DNA of 23,043 nucleotides from Fusobacteriaceae bacterium (GTDB taxonomy: Bacteria; Fusobacteriota; Fusobacteriia; Fusobacteriales; Fusobacteriaceae), in contig CAAFPW010000049.1 in NCBI GenBank assembly GCA_900764925.1, positions 1 to 23,043 of the forward strand. The letters run 5' to 3'. Both the position numbers and the translations under genes were made by a program. The stretch's first letter is position 1. Each line of letters opens with the position of its first letter. The notes beneath the pieces were generated by a model. That model ran no database searches and was not told the origin of the DNA. It saw only the letters and a program-made list of their open reading frames with translations. Positions 8,774 to 14,627 of the stretch are shown here, in pieces.

Positions 8774-8801
8774 AAAAAAGACGTATTGATGCCAATACGC
8801 C
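8774..8801 (-). terminator. Intrinsic terminator after secG, directly before rarA
   Basis: The minus strand carries a 9-bp stem (GGCGTATTG / CAATACGTC with one G-U pair), a GCAT loop and six T residues. It follows the secG stop by 8 bases and ends 17 bases before the rarA start, so it may only partly stop transcription. Confidence 0.8.
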
Positions 8802-8809
8802 CCTTTCCT

Positions 8810-9034
8810 CTATTTTACTAAGTATAATAAAAGTGCACAAAGAATAAATAGTGTTGCTACAACCTCAGTTGCTCTAGCTAAAGGCCCTCCATCTTTTGAT
8901 ATTCCAAATACAGTGTTTGATGCTCCTAATCCCATACTTGCAGATGTTCCATGGCTCCTATCTGGTTGTATAAGCACTAATACTATCAATGAAATGGCAA
9001 AAATAAATAGTAAAACAGTAAATAAAGTTTCCAT
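8810..9034 (-). CDS. secG: Protein translocase subunit SecG
   Basis: SecG is the small, non-essential third subunit of the SecYEG channel in the inner membrane. The 74 residues show the family layout. A first membrane helix is at about 3-23, opening METLFTVLLFIFAISLIVLV and ending with QPDRSHG. A glycine/serine-rich cytoplasmic loop follows (SASMGLGASNTVFG), then LARATE and a second helix at about 53-72. The start at 9034 has GGAGGAG upstream. It has a near-perfect promoter of its own (9074-9102) and a terminator right after the stop, so it is largely a single-gene unit ahead of rarA-hisS-aspS. Confidence 0.95.
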   Translation of the reverse strand: METLFTVLLFIFAISLIVLVLIQPDRSHGTSASMGLGASNTVFGISKDGGPLARATEVVATLFILCALLLYLVK

Positions 9035-9073
9035 CTTACTCCTCCCAAAAATTTTCTATAAATAATCTATTAA

Positions 9074-9102
9074 ATTATATCATAACCACTTATCTCGGTC
9101 AA
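9074..9102 (-). promoter_or_regulatory. Promoter of secG
   Basis: TTGACC (9097-9102), a 17-base spacer and TATAAT (9074-9079) on the minus strand are nearly consensus. The predicted start near 9067 gives a leader of about 33 bases ending in GGAGGAG. Confidence 0.85.
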
Positions 9103-9176
9103 CAACTATATAAAATAATTTCCACTATTCCTCATATTATTTTTTATATAATATTTTTAGTTTTACAAATAATTTA

Positions 9177-9205
9177 TTGAACTAAAATAAAAAACATGAT
9201 ATATT
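9177..9205 (+). promoter_or_regulatory. Promoter of the DUF454 gene
   Basis: TTGAAC (9177-9182) and TATATT (9200-9205) are separated by 17 bases, about 40 bases before the start at 9245. It is divergent from the secG promoter, 75 bases away. Confidence 0.7.
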
Positions 9206-9244
9206 GATTATTATAAATTATTACTTTATTATTGGAGGACTTTT

Positions 9245-9607
9245 ATGAAAAAAAAGTTATTTATTGGTATTGGAATAATCTCTCTAATATTGGGAAGTCT
9301 TGGAATCTTTCTTCCACTACTACCAACCACACCTTTTTTACTTTTAAGTGCATATTGCTTTAGTAAATCTTCTGAGAAATTTCACAGAGCTCTTTTAGAA
9401 AATAAAGTTTTTGGACAATATATAAAAGATTATCAGGAGAAGAGAGGAATAACTTTAAAAAATAAGATAATCGCTATTTGTACAATATTTATAAGTATTG
9501 GATTTTCACTTACTAGAATATCAAATCACTATTTACACTTTCTTTTAATTGCAATACTACTAGTTGTTACTACTCATATTTTAAGAATAAAGACCATAAA
9601 AAATTAA
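9245..9607 (+). CDS. DUF454 (YbaN-like) small inner-membrane protein
   Basis: The protein has 120 residues. The N-terminus KKKLFIGIGIISLILGSLG runs into IFLPLLPTTPFLLLSAYCFSKSS, the hallmark of the DUF454/YbaN family. One or two hydrophobic helices fill residues 4-40. A charged middle follows (EKFHRALLENKVFGQYIKDY), then two more helices at about 72-90 and 97-113. It should sit in the cytoplasmic membrane with its charged loop inside. The biochemical role of the family is not established and nothing nearby specifies one. GGAGG lies seven bases before the ATG. An A/T-only hairpin near 9620-9640 could be a weak terminator. The small RNA gene begins about 50 bases downstream. Confidence 0.85.
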   Translation: MKKKLFIGIGIISLILGSLGIFLPLLPTTPFLLLSAYCFSKSSEKFHRALLENKVFGQYIKDYQEKRGITLKNKIIAICTIFISIGFSLTRISNHYLHFLLIAILLVVTTHILRIKTIKN

Positions 9608-9660
9608 TAGTCCTCACTTTTATTTTGAAAATAAAATAATTTAATTTTTTAATTTTTTTC

Positions 9661-9689
9661 TTGACTTTTTTAGTAAATTAATATATAAT
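9661..9689 (+). promoter_or_regulatory. Promoter of small RNA copy 1
   Basis: TTGACT (9661-9666), 17 bases, TATAAT (9684-9689). Predicted start at A9696. Both boxes and the spacer length are identical in copy 2. Confidence 0.85.
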
Positions 9690-9695
9690 TCAATT

Positions 9696-9788
9696 AATCC
9701 TTTCTTTTAAAGTATTTTAATTTACTTAATTAACAACAATATAAAAGCTGTCAGTATATATAAAAATCTGACAGCTTTTATATTTTTT
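9696..9788 (+). ncRNA. Small regulatory RNA, copy 1 (about 93 nt)
   Basis: No reading frame is present; the transcript has no ATG. Three parts are visible. The 5' end is unstructured and pyrimidine-rich, with UCCUUUCUUUU at 9698-9708, able to pair with purine-rich ribosome binding sites. The middle is an AU-rich region in which AAGUA and UACUU can form a short hairpin. The 3' end is a strong terminator hairpin. This is the usual layout of a bacterial trans-acting small RNA. Copy 2 at 19963-20054 keeps the 5' region and the terminator stem exactly, but its loop differs. It sits between a DUF454 gene and yaaA with its own promoter. Identity with any named fusobacterial sRNA cannot be decided here. 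Confidence 0.82.
9738..9788 (+). terminator. Intrinsic terminator of small RNA copy 1
   Basis: A 17-bp perfect stem (9738-9754 with 9768-9784) and a 13-base A/T loop are followed by a T-run to 9788. The stem contains AAAAGCTGTCAG / CTGACAGCTTTT. Confidence 0.92.
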
Positions 9789-9823
9789 GGAAATTTTAAA
9801 ACTTCAATTAAAGAGATTTAATA

Positions 9824-9852
9824 TTGAATTTACTTAAAAAATTAGTTAAAAT
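9824..9852 (+). promoter_or_regulatory. Promoter of yaaA
   Basis: TTGAAT (9824-9829), 17 bases, TAAAAT (9847-9852). The leader would be only about 17 bases, still including the GTGAGG ribosome binding site. Confidence 0.55.
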
Positions 9853-9875
9853 ATTAAAAAAAAGTGAGGTCATTT

Positions 9876-10601
9876 ATGAAAATAGTTTTTTCACCAAGTA
9901 AAACAATGAAACATAAAGATATAAGATTTTCTACTGAAGAGATGATAAATTTTCCAGATAAAACAAAATTTTTAATAGAGGAGTTAAAAAAATTCTCTAA
10001 AGATGAGATTGAAAAAATATTTAAAATTAAAGGAAATTTATTAGAAGAGACCTATAACAATATTCAAAACTTTGAAAATTTAGAGAGTTTTGATACTCTA
10101 GCTTTATATGACGGAGTTACTTTTAGGCAATTGGAAACGCATAGTTACTCTAACAAAAACTTTGACTATTTAAATGAGAATCTCTTTATTTTTTCAGCTC
10201 TTTATGGAGTACTATCTCCTAATACTAAAATCAAGCCTTATCGTTTAGATATGAGTATTAATTTTCTAGAAGAAGAGAATCTATATAAATTTTGGAAAGA
10301 AGAAGTCAATAGCTATTTGACAAAATTCAATGAAGAAATATTTATTAATTTAGCTTCTAAAGAGTTTTCTAAAATCTTAGACTATAAAAAATTTAATGTT
10401 ATTGATATTGAATTTAGACAATTGGTAGATGGAAAACTTAAAAATATAAGTACTGAAGCTAAAAAAGCTAGAGGATTACTATTAAATTATCTAGTAATAA
10501 ACGAAGTAGATGATCTGGAAAAGATAAAAGAATTCAAAGAAGCTGGATATAAATTTTCAGAGGAAGACTCATCTTCTAACTACTTTCTTTTCATCAAGTA
10601 A
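9876..10601 (+). CDS. yaaA: YaaA family peroxide-stress protein
   Basis: YaaA-family proteins (DUF328) limit intracellular iron and protect DNA and proteins during hydrogen peroxide stress in E. coli; the fold binds DNA. The 241 residues show the family's signature points: MKIVFSPSKTM at the N-terminus, LYDGVTFRQLE at about 77-87, and FSALYGVLSPNTKIKPYRLDM at about 104-124. Near the C-terminus are EARQLVDGK-like EFRQLVDGKLKNIS and KKARGLLLNYLV. The ATG at 9876 follows GAGG at seven bases; the in-frame GTG at 9864 lies inside that binding site. It is a single-gene unit with its own promoter and a strong terminator after it. No OxyR or PerR site was recognised. Confidence 0.92.
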   Translation: MKIVFSPSKTMKHKDIRFSTEEMINFPDKTKFLIEELKKFSKDEIEKIFKIKGNLLEETYNNIQNFENLESFDTLALYDGVTFRQLETHSYSNKNFDYLNENLFIFSALYGVLSPNTKIKPYRLDMSINFLEEENLYKFWKEEVNSYLTKFNEEIFINLASKEFSKILDYKKFNVIDIEFRQLVDGKLKNISTEAKKARGLLLNYLVINEVDDLEKIKEFKEAGYKFSEEDSSSNYFLFIK

Positions 10602-10640
10602 ATTTCTTAAATTGAAATCGGGATAGAGTAAGAGTAAAGA

Positions 10641-10684
10641 AAAAGGAAAAAATTTACTGTAAACTTTTTTCCTTTTATATTTTT
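10641..10684 (+). terminator. Terminator after yaaA (possibly bidirectional)
   Basis: The arms AAAAGGAAAAAA-TTTA (10641-10656) and TAAA-C-TTTTTTCCTTTT (10660-10676) pair with one bulged C and are followed by a T-rich tail. It lies between convergent yaaA and the MarR-type gene, and its A/T symmetry could serve both. Confidence 0.7.
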
Positions 10685-10737
10685 AACTGTTTTTATTTTT
10701 TGATTTCAATTTGAGAATTTGCAACAGTTACTTTGTA

Positions 10738-11346
10738 CTATTCTTGACAAGTCCAGCTATTTACTAATTTGTTTAATAGAGTTTTTAATTGCTCTTTTTC
10801 ATCCTCTGTAAGCCCGCTATATAATCTCTCAGCTCTATTTTTACATCCACAATTAGCTGCTTTTTCTCTTCCAGCATCTGTTATTGATATCATAACCTTT
10901 CTCTTATCCTCTTCTGATTTTATTCTAGTTATCATACCTTTTTCTTCTAGTTTAGCTAAAATTTCACTTATAGATCCAGATTGAATCTCTAAAATATCTT
11001 GTAAATCTTTTTGTGACATCTCACCATTTCTAGCTAAAATTTTTAAAATTTTTCCTTGTCCTCTGCCCTTACCATGGTGAGTAATATGGTGATTACATTT
11101 TCCTAGTAATTCAGATAGTTCATCTATTGCTCCATGATCCTTATGCTTTCCACATCCACATTTATGTCCATGTTCATGGTGATGATCCCCATGCCCTCCG
11201 CAGCATCCTTTTTTCTCATTATTTTCATCTATAACACCATTTTGAAGTAACTCAAAATATCTTACTCCTCTTCCACACATTAAAGCTGATACATGGCAAC
11301 CTCTTCCACATTGATTACAATTTGTTATTCCTTTTATATTTTCCAT
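10738..11346 (-). CDS. MarR-family transcriptional regulator with a Cys/His-rich N-terminal metal-binding region
   Basis: The C-terminal half (about residues 95-200) is a winged-helix MarR domain: GKILKILARNGEMSQKDLQD, then SGSISEILAKLEEKGMI (recognition helix) and RIKSEEDKRKVMISITDAGRE (wing). The N-terminal half is unusual: C10-x2-C13-x3-C17-x6-C24, then CC at 48-49, the run GHGDHHHEHGHKCGCGKHKDH at about 51-71, C84 and an HH cluster at 86-91. More cysteines follow at 166, 168 and 200, twelve in all. Such density argues for metal or redox sensing; which ligand is not visible. The ATG at 11346 is preceded by GGTGA; a GTG at 11358 is the longer alternative. The promoter is bracketed by two CAAGGTACC-type inverted repeats, so autorepression is likely. 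No metal transporter is adjacent. Confidence 0.85.
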   Translation of the reverse strand: MENIKGITNCNQCGRGCHVSALMCGRGVRYFELLQNGVIDENNEKKGCCGGHGDHHHEHGHKCGCGKHKDHGAIDELSELLGKCNHHITHHGKGRGQGKILKILARNGEMSQKDLQDILEIQSGSISEILAKLEEKGMITRIKSEEDKRKVMISITDAGREKAANCGCKNRAERLYSGLTEDEKEQLKTLLNKLVNSWTCQE

Positions 11347-11372
11347 TTCTAAAATCACCTTTTTCTAAAATT

Positions 11373-11388
11373 ATCTTGGTACCTTGAT
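11373..11388. promoter_or_regulatory. Downstream operator for the MarR-type regulator
   Basis: ATCTTGGTACCTTGAT has a perfect GGTACC core, ATC/GAT ends and imperfect arms. It covers the predicted transcription start just past the -10 box and shares GGTACCTTG with the second site at 11418. Confidence 0.65.
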
Positions 11389-11391
11389 ATT

Positions 11392-11420
11392 ATAATACCA
11401 TCTATTTTTTTATTTGTCAA
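11392..11420 (-). promoter_or_regulatory. Promoter of the MarR-type regulator
   Basis: A perfect TTGACA (11415-11420), 17 bases and TATTAT (11392-11397) on the minus strand. It is a strong promoter, which would suit a gene held down by its own repressor. Confidence 0.85.
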
Positions 11421-11429
11421 GGTACCTTG
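11418..11429. promoter_or_regulatory. Upstream operator for the MarR-type regulator
   Basis: CAAGGTACCTTG is a perfect 12-bp palindrome overlapping the -35 box by three bases. It lies about 43 bases (four helical turns) from the centre of the downstream site, so two dimers would sit on the same face of the DNA. Confidence 0.7.
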
Positions 11430-11440
11430 TAATTTTTCAA

Positions 11441-11498
11441 AAAAGAAAAAAGAGTGTAACATTATCATATTAAAATACAATAATTTCCACTCTTTTTT
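11441..11498 (-). terminator. Terminator of yebC
   Basis: An 11-bp perfect stem (AAAAAAGAGTG / CACTCTTTTTT at 11446-11456 and 11488-11498) with a 31-base A/T-rich loop, 19 bases after the yebC stop. The T-run continues on the minus strand. Confidence 0.75.
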
Positions 11499-11517
11499 AT
11501 CTCTATCTAGATTTTTA

Positions 11518-12267
11518 TTAGTCTAATTGAGCTAAAATATCATCAGCTATATCAAAGTTAGCATAAACTTCTTGTACATCATCAAGATCATCTAATGCCT
11601 CATAAAGAGCCATAACTTTCTTAGCTGTATCTAAATCTGTAATTTCAACTTTATTTTCTGGATTCATAGCTATTTCAGCTTCTTCATAAGTATATCCAGC
11701 AGCTTTTAAATTTTCTAATACAGTTTGGAACTCTGTATAATCAGTTGTTACTTCAAATACTCCATCCTCTTCAGAAACATCCTCTGCTCCAGCTTCTAAA
11801 GCTGCCATCATAAACTCATCTGCATCTATTCCTTCAGATTTTACAGTGATTACTCCTTGCTTTTTAAACATCCAAGCAACTGCACCATCTGTTCCAAGGT
11901 TTCCACCTTTTCTTGTAAATGTCATTCTAACTTCTGAAGCTGATCTATTTTTATTGTCAGTAACAACATCAACTATAAATGCTGTTCCTACAGGTCCATA
12001 TCCTTCATATCTTATCTCTATGAAATCTACTCCCTCTAACTCTCCAGTACCTTTTTTAATAGCTCTCTCTAATATATCTTTAGGCATATTTCCAGCTTTT
12101 GCTTTCTCTATTGCAAGTCTTAATCTTGGGTTGAAGTTAGGGTCTCCTCCACCTTCTTTAGCTGCAATTGTTAATTCTCTACCAAATTTAGTGAATAACT
12201 TTGCTCTTTTTTTATCTTGAGCTCCTTTTCTATGTTGGATATTTGCCCATTTACTATGTCCTGCCAC
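11518..12267 (-). CDS. yebC: YebC/PmpR family protein
   Basis: The 249-residue protein has the invariant opening MAGHSKWANIQHRKGAQD, followed by KRAKLFTKFGRELTIAAKEGG and NPRLRLAIEKAKAGNMPKD. The middle, IRYEGYGPVGTAFIVDVVTDNKNR, and the acidic C-terminus are typical. YebC proteins were annotated as transcription regulators; recent work on the family links some members to relieving ribosome stalling at proline-rich stretches. The start is a GTG at 12267 with AGGAGG six bases before it. It has a probable promoter overlapping the end of the upstream gene and its own terminator, so it is likely a separate unit. Confidence 0.95.
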   Translation of the reverse strand: MAGHSKWANIQHRKGAQDKKRAKLFTKFGRELTIAAKEGGGDPNFNPRLRLAIEKAKAGNMPKDILERAIKKGTGELEGVDFIEIRYEGYGPVGTAFIVDVVTDNKNRSASEVRMTFTRKGGNLGTDGAVAWMFKKQGVITVKSEGIDADEFMMAALEAGAEDVSEEDGVFEVTTDYTEFQTVLENLKAAGYTYEEAEIAMNPENKVEITDLDTAKKVMALYEALDDLDDVQEVYANFDIADDILAQLD

Positions 12268-12302
12268 AATAAACCTCCTAATTTTTTCTTAGTATCTATA
12301 AA

Positions 12303-12331
12303 ATTTTATCATATTAACTAAGTTTTTTCAA
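12303..12331 (-). promoter_or_regulatory. Promoter of yebC
   Basis: TTGAAA (12326-12331), 17 bases, TAAAAT (12303-12308) on the minus strand. The -35 box overlaps the stop codon of the cyclo-ligase gene. Confidence 0.6.
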
Positions 12332-12879
12332 TACTTCTTAATTTTTAATATCTCATTTTTTGTAACTATGAAATCAAGTTTTATATCATGCTCTTCATAA
12401 GGAATTTTATCAAAAAGTTGGAATTCAAATATTGGAGCAACTTTAACAGTAGTTGGATAATTTAAAAATAGCCTATCATAATATCCCTTACCATAACCTA
12501 TTCTATTTCCATCCTTATCAAAGGCAAGTCCTGGTACTATTATTAGATCTAATTTTCCACTATACTTCTCTCCAATTGGTTCTCTTATCCCAAACTGTCC
12601 AATAGTAAATCCACTTCCATGCTCAACAATAGAGAGTGTTCCATCTTTTTCTACTCTTGGAAGATAGAGCTTTTTTCCCTCTTCTACTATCCTTTTATTC
12701 AAAAGCTCTATTGTTAGTTCACTTCCAAAATTCATAAAAGAGAGAATATTTTTTGAGTTTTTATAACTCTCCAAATCCATAACATTTTTACACACTTGTT
12801 CACTCTCTAACTCTCTTTCAAAACTAGATAGTCCATTTCTTATCCTTTTTATCTCTGATCTATAATAACTCTTATCCAT
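12328..12879 (-). CDS. 5-formyltetrahydrofolate cyclo-ligase
   Basis: The enzyme converts 5-formyl-THF to 5,10-methenyl-THF with ATP, returning stored folate to one-carbon metabolism. The 183 residues show an N-terminal basic helix (SYYRSEIKRIRNGL), a middle LYLPRV (about 91-96), and the diagnostic LDLIIVPGLAFDKDGNRIGYGKGYYDRLF at about 110-138, with the YGKGYYDR ATP-site loop. The C-terminus, EEHDIKLDFIVTKNEI, is also typical. The ATG at 12879 follows AGGAAAGAT. Its start overlaps the end of the UDG-like gene by eight bases, showing translational coupling. The E. coli homologue ygfA lies next to 6S RNA; here the candidate structured RNA is 8 kb away. Confidence 0.93.
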   Translation of the reverse strand: MDKSYYRSEIKRIRNGLSSFERELESEQVCKNVMDLESYKNSKNILSFMNFGSELTIELLNKRIVEEGKKLYLPRVEKDGTLSIVEHGSGFTIGQFGIREPIGEKYSGKLDLIIVPGLAFDKDGNRIGYGKGYYDRLFLNYPTTVKVAPIFEFQLFDKIPYEEHDIKLDFIVTKNEILKIKKY

Positions 12880-13462
12880 CTATCTTTCCTAACTCTTGCT
12901 TTAAAGTTTTTAAATCATTCCAAAATTCTAAAGCAGCTTTAGATTTTTTACCAGCTTCATTTCTTGATTTTTTTACAAAATTCACATCATAGGTTACAAA
13001 AACTTTTATTCCACCTATCCAATCAAAAAACTTTCCTCTCTCTTCTCCCAATTTTACATCTCTTTTTAGAAGAGTTTCAGCTACCTCTGTTCCCAAACTT
13101 ACTATTATTTTAGGTTTTATCAGTGCTATCTGCATCAGTAAAAGTTCCTCTAACTGCTCTTTCTCCTCTGCCATAAACTCTAAAAACTTACAATCTTTCT
13201 TAGCAAGAGTTGTTATATAGTAATCATCTGGAGTTATTCCCTCTATATCACAAAGCTTTATTAAAAATTCTCCACTTGAACTAGGAGCCACTTTTAAATC
13301 TTCGTTTTGGTATAAATCTGGGTCATCTCCTATAAAAAGAAGATTTGCCTCTCTATTTCCAGTCCCTATAAGAGTCTTTCTTTCAGCTGCATCTCCATAT
13401 GTCTTTCCTAAAGAACCAACTTCAAATTTTAGTTCTTCCCAAAAATTATCTATCTCTTCCAC
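12872..13462 (-). CDS. Divergent uracil-DNA glycosylase superfamily protein
   Basis: The 196-residue protein matches the family 4/5 layout but with altered key motifs. LLFIGDDPDLYQNEDLK (41-57) stands where active enzymes have a GEAPG-type water-activating loop. SSSGEFLIKLCDIEGI (61-76) resembles GxxGxLLxxxL, and DYYITTLAKKDCK (80-92) resembles YITNxVKCRPP. VFVTYDVNFVKKSRNEAG (155-171) replaces the HPS-type loop. Only two cysteines remain (71 and 91), so the four-cysteine Fe-S cluster of family 4 is unlikely. It may be a repair enzyme of altered specificity or a non-catalytic DNA-binding relative. The GTG start at 13462 has AGGAGG six bases upstream. It sits between walJ (10-base gap) and the cyclo-ligase gene. 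Confidence 0.75.
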   Translation of the reverse strand: MEEIDNFWEELKFEVGSLGKTYGDAAERKTLIGTGNREANLLFIGDDPDLYQNEDLKVAPSSSGEFLIKLCDIEGITPDDYYITTLAKKDCKFLEFMAEEKEQLEELLLMQIALIKPKIIVSLGTEVAETLLKRDVKLGEERGKFFDWIGGIKVFVTYDVNFVKKSRNEAGKKSKAALEFWNDLKTLKQELGKIDG

Positions 13463-13472
13463 AACCTACCTC

Positions 13473-14249
13473 CTATAGTTCAAAAAGCTCTGTAGCTACA
13501 TCTTGTTTTGCAAGTTCATAAGCTAATCTTATCCTATTCTCATCCAATTCCTGTGTGAGAGTATTTTTTACAAGAAGAGGATTGTTACTATCTTTACTTA
13601 TATGAGCTAAATACACCTTTTTTAATTTTTCATTGTACATATCTTTAATAAATCTCGCTGCATCATTATTTGAAAGATGCCCATTTCTACTTTTTACTCT
13701 TGCCTTTAAATCCCACGGATAACAACAGTTCATCAACATGTTATAGTCATAGTTACTCTCTATTACCATCACATCTGCTTCTTTGAAATTCTCTCTCACT
13801 ATGTTATTTACATAGCCAATATCTGTTGAAATTGCTGCTACCTTTCCATTTTGACTCTCTATTCTATATCCAATAGTCCTTTGAGCATCATGCATCACAT
13901 CAAAGGGTTTAATCAATAGACTATCATTTATTATAAATTTGTCCTCTATAAAGTTTAAATTTTCTGGAGCTATCTTTCCTAACTTACTCTCTCCAGCCTG
14001 AAAACTCTCTTTTGTAATATAGATTGGAACATTGTATTTTCTAGAGATTATACCAGCTCCCTGTATATGATCTATGTGTTCATGAGTTATAAGTATCCCA
14101 TTTATATCCTTTATATCTCTTTGAATAGAGTTTAATCTCTCTTCAATCTTTTTACAACTAAAGCCAGCATCTATGAGTATTCTACTATTTCCACTCTCTA
14201 AATATGTAGAGTTTCCTCCACTTCCACTTCCTAATATTGAAATTTTCAT
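13473..14249 (-). CDS. WalJ/YycJ-type metallo-beta-lactamase-fold hydrolase (probable exonuclease)
   Basis: The 258 residues open MKISILGSGSGGNSTYLESG and carry the metal-binding HEHIDH at 56-61. Further ligands are likely in DVMHDAQ, STDIGY, IESNYD and LAHISKDSNN. This is the YycJ/WalJ pattern; the B. subtilis relative is a nuclease linked to mismatch repair. The partner walR-walK genes seen in Firmicutes are not here. The ATG at 14249 follows AAGGGA. It is first in a tight three-gene run (walJ, UDG-like, cyclo-ligase) and would be driven from the A/T-rich region upstream. A DNA-repair role next to the UDG-like protein is plausible but inferred. Confidence 0.88.
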   Translation of the reverse strand: MKISILGSGSGGNSTYLESGNSRILIDAGFSCKKIEERLNSIQRDIKDINGILITHEHIDHIQGAGIISRKYNVPIYITKESFQAGESKLGKIAPENLNFIEDKFIINDSLLIKPFDVMHDAQRTIGYRIESQNGKVAAISTDIGYVNNIVRENFKEADVMVIESNYDYNMLMNCCYPWDLKARVKSRNGHLSNNDAARFIKDMYNEKLKKVYLAHISKDSNNPLLVKNTLTQELDENRIRLAYELAKQDVATELFEL

Positions 14250-14304
14250 TTCTTAATTTCCCTTCTAAAAATAGTTATGAAATCTATATAATATTAATAT
14301 ATAT

Positions 14305-14333
14305 TTTATACCATAAATTTTAAATTTATTGAA
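14305..14333 (-). promoter_or_regulatory. Possible promoter of walJ
   Basis: TTCAAT (14328-14333), 17 bases, TATAAA (14305-14310) on the minus strand, about 50 bases before the start. The -35 box is weak and A/T-rich surroundings make chance matches easy. Confidence 0.4.
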
Positions 14334-14463
14334 GTTATTTTCTTAAATTAAAAACAATTATCTCATCCCTTTTCTCTTTTTTTATATTTTTCTCTTCTAT
14401 ATTCTCTTTATAATATTAATCTTGTAATATTATATTTATATTATTATCCTCACTCTTTTTATT

Positions 14464-14509
14464 GATAGGGCAAGAATCTTTTAATGGATAGGGTAGGAGT
14501 CTTTTGATA
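14464..14509. repeat. Imperfect 23-base tandem repeat, two units
   Basis: Units at 14464-14486 and 14487-14509 share GATAGGG-(C/T)-A-(A/G)-GA-(A/G)-TCTTTT. A shorter related string, GGATAGAGTAAGAGT, occurs after yaaA at 10621-10635. The function is unknown. Confidence 0.7.
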
Positions 14510-14518
14510 CCTAGGTAT
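14507..14518. repeat. Perfect 12-bp palindrome
   Basis: ATACCTAGGTAT directly follows the tandem repeat and is followed by G and a T-run on the plus strand. It may be a protein-binding site or the stem of a very short terminator; neither is certain. Confidence 0.5.
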
Positions 14519-14544
14519 GTTTTTTTCCACGAACTTATAAAAAT

Positions 14545-14609
14545 AAAAAAGAGAATTTTTACTTTTTTATTAATATTAACCTAATACTTATTATAGTAAA
14601 AATCCTCTT
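14545..14609 (-). terminator. Terminator of the phoH-like gene
   Basis: The arms 14595-14609 and 14549-14563 pair over 14 of 15 positions (AAGAG-x-ATTTTTACT type) around a 31-base loop. A T-run follows on the minus strand, 19 bases after the stop. Confidence 0.75.
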
Positions 14610-14627
14610 CTTTAAAATTTTATTTTT

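Larger units (their letters stand above)
9657..9789 (+). repeat. Duplicated small-RNA cassette, copy 1 (promoter to terminator)
   Basis: This ~133-base block recurs at 19924-20055 in the same orientation with only about eight differences. Similarity starts four bases before the -35 box and stops one base after the terminator T-run; the flanks are unrelated. The duplicated unit is therefore exactly one transcription unit. Confidence 0.92.
14250..14627. other. A/T-rich intergenic region between walJ and the phoH-like gene
   Basis: These 378 bases hold no convincing gene. They contain a weak promoter for walJ, a long run of almost pure A/T at 14290-14460, a two-unit tandem repeat, a 12-bp palindrome and the terminator of the phoH-like gene. 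Confidence 0.7.

Noticed and set aside
9657..9789. Insertion element or MITE explanation for the duplicated block
   Set aside because: There are no terminal inverted repeats or target duplications. The only inverted repeat is an internal terminator hairpin, and the similarity limits coincide with a promoter and terminator.
12300..12330. CTTAGT...ACTAAG hairpin with Ts before yebC
   Set aside because: The T-run follows the hairpin only on the plus strand, where no gene would end; on the minus strand the region is better read as the yebC promoter.
14464..14509. CRISPR-like repeats
   Set aside because: The two units are directly adjacent with no spacers and differ at several positions.
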